DNA of 64,000 nucleotides from Halomicrobium katesii DSM 19301. GTDB lineage: Archaea > Halobacteriota > Halobacteria > Halobacteriales > Haloarculaceae. The notes below the pieces were generated by a model that did not search any database, had not been told where the DNA came from, and saw only the letters and a program-made list of their open reading frames with translations. Positions 60,069-64,000 of the stretch are shown piece after piece (the first letter of the stretch is position 1; every line of letters starts with the position of its first letter). The position numbers were made by a program, and so were the translations under genes. The stretch lies in contig NZ_KB905378.1 in NCBI RefSeq assembly GCF_000379085.1, forward strand, positions 2,481,512 to 2,545,511. Reading direction: 5' to 3'.

Positions 60069-60920
60069 CTATTCGAGACTACTTTCCGGCGTGATACGGG
60101 GTGATCCGTTATGAGTATCCACCGTAACTGAAACGTTGAATACGTTTTCAAACATATTAGAGGTCATGACAGAATCAGGTGTTCCTTCAGCTGTAATTTC
60201 GCCGTCAGATAATGCAATCATATGGTCGGAATAACGGCCAGCGAGCGTTACGTCGTGGAGAACCAGAACCACAGTGATCTCGGAATTTACACGCAGAGTC
60301 TCGACGATCTCCATGACCTGCAGTTGATGTTCGAGATCAAGGAATGTCGTGGGTTCGTCGAGAAGGAGGACATCGGTCTCTTGTGCCAGTACCATTGCGA
60401 CCCAAGCCAACTGCTTTTGTCCTCCACTGAGGCTTTCTATCTCGCGGTCTCGGAGGTCACGGACCCCGGCGAGATATAGTGCCCGCTCGACTGCGACTTT
60501 GTCTTCACGACTGACGGACTCGAAGAAGCCTCTATGTGGGTATCGACCGTGATACGCAAGGCCCTCGACAGTCAGCGTACTTGGTGCCTCGTGTTCCTGC
60601 GAGAGCAGACCCATCCGCCTAGCTAACTCTTTCGAATCGAACTCGTGGACTGCTCGACCGTCGAGTAGCACTGTTCCATTCGTCGGTGCCAGCCTGTTTG
60701 CGATTCCTTTTAATAATGTACTTTTTCCACTACCGTTGGGGCCGACGAGGGCCGTTACCCGCCCTTCAGGAATCGAGACCGATTCCCCGTCGATAACACG
60801 AGTATCTGACGCACTGTACTCCAGTACGATGTTCTCGATTTCAATGACATCGTTCGTCGCGTAGCCGTCTGCTTGATGTCCATCGTTGGCAACCTGCCGT
60901 GATTCGATCTGTTTACTCAT
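60069..60920 (-). CDS. Iron-siderophore ABC ATPase (FecE/FepC type)
   Basis: A 283-residue ATPase: Walker A LVGPNGSGKSTLLKGIAN, Q-loop RMGLLSQEHEAPSTLTVEGL, the family's YHGRYPHRG segment, signature LSGGQKQLAWVAMVLAQ, Walker B VLLLDEPTTFLDLEHQ and switch VVLVLHDVTLA. It drives import of ferric siderophore with the permease, whose stop its ATG overlaps by four bases. Third gene of the uptake operon. Confidence 0.93.
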   Translation of the reverse strand: MSKQIESRQVANDGHQADGYATNDVIEIENIVLEYSASDTRVIDGESVSIPEGRVTALVGPNGSGKSTLLKGIANRLAPTNGTVLLDGRAVHEFDSKELARRMGLLSQEHEAPSTLTVEGLAYHGRYPHRGFFESVSREDKVAVERALYLAGVRDLRDREIESLSGGQKQLAWVAMVLAQETDVLLLDEPTTFLDLEHQLQVMEIVETLRVNSEITVVLVLHDVTLAGRYSDHMIALSDGEITAEGTPDSVMTSNMFENVFNVSVTVDTHNGSPRITPESSLE

Positions 60921-62080
60921 AGTTCACCTAATTTTTGTCTGCGTCGCATCAGGTACAGGAAGTAGGGCCCTCCAATCAGTCCGGTGAGTACCCCCACCGG
61001 TAGCTGGCCAGGACTAATTATCAGCCGAGCGAACATATCGGAAACGGTCATCAATGCCGGTCCCATGAACACGCAGGCGATAATTAACTGCTTGTAGTCG
61101 CTACCGACGACGTTTCTCGCCATGTGCGGGACGATTAGCCCGACGAAGCCAACGAGTCCAGCAACGACAATGGCACTGCTCGCAGAGAGAATCGCAACGC
61201 CGGACAGCGCGAATCGGACCCGTTCGACCGACATTCCGAGCGCACCTGCAGTTTCCTCTCCAAGCATCAGTACGTTGAGTTGCCGTGCTCCGATAACGGT
61301 CAGTCCGACACTCAAGACACTCAGCAGGAACACGAGCCGGATTTCGCGCCACCCGGCACCGGTTAGCGAGCCGGTCGTCCACGCCAAAGCTGTGAGTATC
61401 ACGTCTATATCCGGCGCGAAAAAGAACAAAGCCGTCTGGATCGATCCCATGAGGGTGCCGACGATGACCCCAGCGAGAACGAGTCTAACCGGACTCGTAC
61501 CACCCTTCCAAGCGATAGCGTACACGATGAGGAAGGCGACGGTTCCGCCGGCTGCAGCCAACAGAGGAAGAAACGGCGTGAACGCAGTAAACACGACCAG
61601 CGTGAGCATGATCGCGAGACTCGCGCCGCTATTGATACCTAAAATAAACGGGCTCGCCATTTCGTTGCGTGTCACGGACTGGAACACGGCCCCCGACACA
61701 GCGAGATTCGCACCGACGATGACCGCCGCAATGACTCGTGGGAGTCTGATATCCCAGACGACGAGCGTCCCGGTTGCGACATCGGGATTCGTGCTCTGGA
61801 AAACAAACGCTCGAAGCGTATCGAGGTTCCAGATGACTGCTGGATCAAGTACTGCTTGCCATGCTTCACGAACCGTCAAGGGATACGCCCCAAAAGTCAG
61901 CTGAACGAGCCCCGAAGCGATGACGAGCACCGTACTGACGATGGCGACTGTGATGACTTCCGGCGTGATCCAGCCCATTTCCGGCGTCGTTTCGGGTGGC
62001 TCTATCTCTTCGGGAAGCCTCGTTTGTTCTTCAGTATCAAGCCCGCTGTCAAGCTCGAAATCCCATTTGTCGTTGCTCAT
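60917..62080 (-). CDS. Iron-siderophore ABC permease (FecCD/BtuC type)
   Basis: A 387-residue permease from ATG 62080 with about nine to ten helices. Family signatures: IRLPRVIAAVIVGANLAVSG, AVFQSVTRNEMASPFILGIN, GASLAIM, and the ATPase-contact region FVGLIVPHMARNVVGSDYKQ. Upstream frame to 62176 is non-coding in style. A longer acidic N-terminal tail than in bacteria (LDTEEQTRLPEEIEPPETTP) is typical of halophiles. Starts eight bases after the binding-protein stop. Confidence 0.93.
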   Translation of the reverse strand: MSNDKWDFELDSGLDTEEQTRLPEEIEPPETTPEMGWITPEVITVAIVSTVLVIASGLVQLTFGAYPLTVREAWQAVLDPAVIWNLDTLRAFVFQSTNPDVATGTLVVWDIRLPRVIAAVIVGANLAVSGAVFQSVTRNEMASPFILGINSGASLAIMLTLVVFTAFTPFLPLLAAAGGTVAFLIVYAIAWKGGTSPVRLVLAGVIVGTLMGSIQTALFFFAPDIDVILTALAWTTGSLTGAGWREIRLVFLLSVLSVGLTVIGARQLNVLMLGEETAGALGMSVERVRFALSGVAILSASSAIVVAGLVGFVGLIVPHMARNVVGSDYKQLIIACVFMGPALMTVSDMFARLIISPGQLPVGVLTGLIGGPYFLYLMRRRQKLGEL

Positions 62081-62087
62081 GTAGTAA

Positions 62088-63326
62088 CTACAGATTTCCG
62101 TTGATAATGTCTGCCACCCGCTGGTGATCGAACAGATTCGCACCACCGAAGACATCGGGGTAAAGTTGCTGTGCAAGCCGCTCCGTCTGGAAGAGATGAG
62201 TAATCGGGCCCTGCTCCTGTCCAGTCAGATAGATATCGTCGTTCTGGACTGCAGTCAGTTCACCCCCTGACGTGTCCTGTTGCATCGGCTCTCGGAACTG
62301 CGTATTAAACTCCTCTTGAGTGACCGCGATATCCCACTGGACGACAATAATATCGGGATCGTCCCGGAGCAGTGCCTCGTAGTCGACGATGGGATTTTGT
62401 GTTGTCTGGTCGACACTCGGCATCCCATCTCTTACATCGAGAGAGCGGAACTGCTTCGTTTCGAGTCCTTCGAGTGTGGGGTCCCGTAGCTGGAACTCAC
62501 CTTTCGTCGGATTGCTACCACCGGCGAATACTCCTACCGCCTTCGCCTCAATGTCCGTTCCGATACGCTCGTCGATCCGGGTCTGCATCTCGTCGTGGAC
62601 TGCCTGGAACGCTTCAAACCGCTCGACTCGCTGGAATACCTGTGCGGTCTTCTCGAAGTCCGTGTACAGATCATAAAAGGCGTACTCGCCCCACGCGTCA
62701 TTACGACGGTAGGGGTGTCGGTTCGAGTTGCCAATGAACGGTCCGATCTCTAGGAGATCCTGCACATCTTCCTCGTCCAACCTCCGGCGAAGGTGGTTGG
62801 GATCCATCAGATGGACATCCGCATCAATAGCGTAGTACACTTCTTTGAGAGGCGCGGGCGGACCGGAGCCGGTGTTAGTTACGGGCTCCCGGTCGCCAAC
62901 CTGAACATCGACGCCGGAAAGCGTGTTCCAGTATTCATCGGCGTAGCCCTCGATGTCTTTCGGCTCCCCGATTCCAGCGAGGTCGTCGTACGCTCCGAGT
63001 GCCACACTCATATCGATGTACTTTAGATTGGGCGAGACCACCGTCTCCGGAGGTGATTCGAACGTCACACAACCTGCTGGTTCCGTACAAACCTCGTAGA
63101 CCGTCGAAGTTTCCGTCTCTGTCTCGGTCGAGTCGTCGTTCTCGGTCGAGTCGTCGTTCTCGGTCGAGTCGTCGTTCTCGGTCGAGTCGTCGTTCTCGGT
63201 CGACGTCGACCCGGAGTCGGACTGACCCGTACAGCCGGCGAGCAGTCCGCCGCCGACAATCGCCCCGCTATACTTGATATAGTCACGCCGCGTCGGTGCC
63301 TCATGTGCCGCGTCGTCTCTCGACAT
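62088..63326 (-). CDS. Iron-siderophore binding lipoprotein
   Basis: A 412-residue exported binding protein. Tat motif TRRDYIKYSG and lipobox LLAGC (Cys32), then an acidic repeated linker with four copies of a six-residue unit (STENDD, about 40-65) and a type III periplasmic-binding fold (CVTFESPPETVVSPNLKYID; DADVHLMDPNHLRR; EAKAVGVFAGGSNPTKGEF; RVADIINGNL). Heads the uptake operon. Two iron boxes precede the ATG at 63332-63345 and 63368-63381. Siderophore identity unknown. Confidence 0.92.
   Translation of the reverse strand: MSRDDAAHEAPTRRDYIKYSGAIVGGGLLAGCTGQSDSGSTSTENDDSTENDDSTENDDSTENDDSTETETETSTVYEVCTEPAGCVTFESPPETVVSPNLKYIDMSVALGAYDDLAGIGEPKDIEGYADEYWNTLSGVDVQVGDREPVTNTGSGPPAPLKEVYYAIDADVHLMDPNHLRRRLDEEDVQDLLEIGPFIGNSNRHPYRRNDAWGEYAFYDLYTDFEKTAQVFQRVERFEAFQAVHDEMQTRIDERIGTDIEAKAVGVFAGGSNPTKGEFQLRDPTLEGLETKQFRSLDVRDGMPSVDQTTQNPIVDYEALLRDDPDIIVVQWDIAVTQEEFNTQFREPMQQDTSGGELTAVQNDDIYLTGQEQGPITHLFQTERLAQQLYPDVFGGANLFDHQRVADIINGNL
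63123..63194. repeat. 18-base tandem repeat, four copies
   Basis: CTCGGTCGAGTCGTCGTT occurs four times head to tail without change, followed by half a unit. It encodes the STENDD repeats in the linker between lipid anchor and binding domain. Copy number is likely to vary between strains. Confidence 0.9.
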
Positions 63327-63331
63327 GTATT

Positions 63332-63345
63332 TTAGGCTCGCCTAA
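63332..63345. promoter_or_regulatory. Iron box 2
   Basis: TTAGGCTCGCCTAA lies 6-19 bases before the binding-protein ATG (63326), between the TATA region (TTTTTGTCTATTT on the minus strand) and the transcript start. Matches the TTAGGnnnnCCTAA form of the other two boxes. Confidence 0.75.
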
Positions 63346-63367
63346 ATAGACAAAAACCCTTCGAACT

Positions 63368-63381
63368 TTAGGCCAGCCTAA
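63368..63381. promoter_or_regulatory. Iron box 3
   Basis: TTAGGCCAGCCTAA, 36 bases upstream of box 2, just beyond the TATA region. The pair brackets the core promoter, which suggests strong repression by two bound repressor dimers. Confidence 0.72.
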
Positions 63382-63389
63382 TCCGTCGG

Positions 63390-64000
63390 TCACCGCGGTG
63401 CGTCACGTCGCGGACACATCGGTGGCCCGCCTTCTGGAGTTGCGAGTTCACATTGTGGGCATTCGCCGCCATCGGGCGTCGTCATCGCGTTGACGACCAC
63501 CTCGGTTCTGATTCGTATTGAGTCGGGCGTCCCCACACCATCAGTTATTTCAACTGTTTGCTCCACCTGTGCGGCCCGGAAAAACCAGAGTCTGGAGCGG
63601 ACGAACTCGGCCGTCTTATCCTCGTCCCAATCGATCTCATCGGGCACGGTCACGCCCTCACCGTCGATGTCCTCCAGCAGCCCCAGCAACTCAGCGGCCC
63701 GGCCGCGAGTGTACGGGTTCTCGTTTACATCCGAGAGCCGGGCCACGAGGGCGTCGCGACCGTCCACAAGCTTCCCGGGGTGCTCACAGCCGACCGCTGC
63801 CAACGCCGTACAGAGGTGATACCGGACCAATTCTTCGTCCTCGTCAAGGTGATCAACCAAGACCCGATCTGATGTCGAAGCCGACTCTGGTCGCCCAACG
63901 CGACACACTCCAGCCTCCGCGAGTTTCTCTTTGACCTCCGTTTTGTCGAACGACAGCCCAATACGGAAGTCAGCGAGGATCTCCGGATCGCTGACCGCTT
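63390..64000 (-). CDS. HEAT-like repeat protein with Cys-rich tail (5' end outside window)
   Basis: The frame is open from the window edge (AVSDPEILADFRIGLSFDKT) to a stop at 63390, at least 202 residues. It contains helical repeat-like segments (LVDHLDEDEELVRYHLCTAL; DALVARLSDVNENPYTRGRA; AELLGLL) and ends with a small Cys motif (CPQCELATPEGGPPMC) that may bind zinc. The GTG at 63908 is unlikely to be the start because the upstream codons continue the same protein. I do not recognise the family. It reads toward the iron-uptake promoter. Confidence 0.65.
   Translation of the reverse strand, partial: AVSDPEILADFRIGLSFDKTEVKEKLAEAGVCRVGRPESASTSDRVLVDHLDEDEELVRYHLCTALAAVGCEHPGKLVDGRDALVARLSDVNENPYTRGRAAELLGLLEDIDGEGVTVPDEIDWDEDKTAEFVRSRLWFFRAAQVEQTVEITDGVGTPDSIRIRTEVVVNAMTTPDGGECPQCELATPEGGPPMCPRRDAPR

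Noticed and set aside
63123-63194. Regular direct repeats as a possible CRISPR array
   Set aside because: Units are contiguous with no spacers, lie inside a lipoprotein gene and encode a protein linker.

Overview
The window is a stretch of a halophilic archaeon (class Halobacteria) chromosome. The evidence is high G+C, strongly acidic proteins, TATA boxes about 27 bases upstream of start codons (leaderless transcripts), twin-arginine plus lipobox export signals, and halophile families such as a HalX response regulator, a bat-type regulator, UPF0058 and archaeal-type GlpABC. The species cannot be named from the sequence; the gene set would fit a Haloarcula/Halomicrobium-like genus.

Layout. 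1-4.1 kb is a mobile-element margin: part of an IS5-type transposase, an IS1595-type remnant, two tail-to-tail tyrosine recombinases (one broken by an amber codon) and a tRNA-Glu. 4.2-20.2 kb is chromosomal housekeeping: a membrane-bound winged-helix protein, a D-lactate dehydrogenase-like FAD/Fe-S fusion, a response regulator/ATPase pair, an MBL hydrolase, superoxide dismutase, photolyase, enoyl-CoA hydratase, an R2-like protein, small regulators, MenD, a J-domain membrane protein and a deletion relic of a sugar dehydrogenase. 20.2-29.7 kb is a run of nine minus-strand genes: alpha/beta hydrolase, acyl-CoA ligase, bat-type regulator, LivJ-G-F-H-M uptake system and a KAS III-like enzyme, probably for uptake and CoA activation of an organic acid. 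29.9-36.1 kb holds PEP carboxylase, an ABC exporter whose permease carries an in-frame palindromic repeat, and a universal stress protein.

36.2-53.3 kb is a glycerol and sugar-acid metabolism region. glpCBA (minus) lies opposite a transducer gene, glpK and a glycerol facilitator (plus). The transducer is a soluble chemoreceptor fused to a complete UgpB-type glycerol-3-phosphate-binding domain. It has no membrane segment, so it probably reads cytoplasmic glycerol-3-phosphate and couples glycerol metabolism to swimming. This is the most unusual find of the window. An Orc1/Cdc6-like ATPase, a ROK kinase, pyruvate kinase, KDG kinase and a second transducer that lacks the CheA/CheW-binding hairpin tip follow.

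53.3-64 kb is a less G+C-rich accessory region: two copies of the palindromic repeat, a transposase, a winged-helix regulator, a truncated siderophore-binding protein, an ArsB/NhaD-type transporter and an iron-uptake locus (binding lipoprotein, permease, ATPase). Two paralogous very acidic proteins belong to this locus, one of them frameshifted. Three DtxR-type iron boxes (TTAGGnnnnCCTAA) control the locus.
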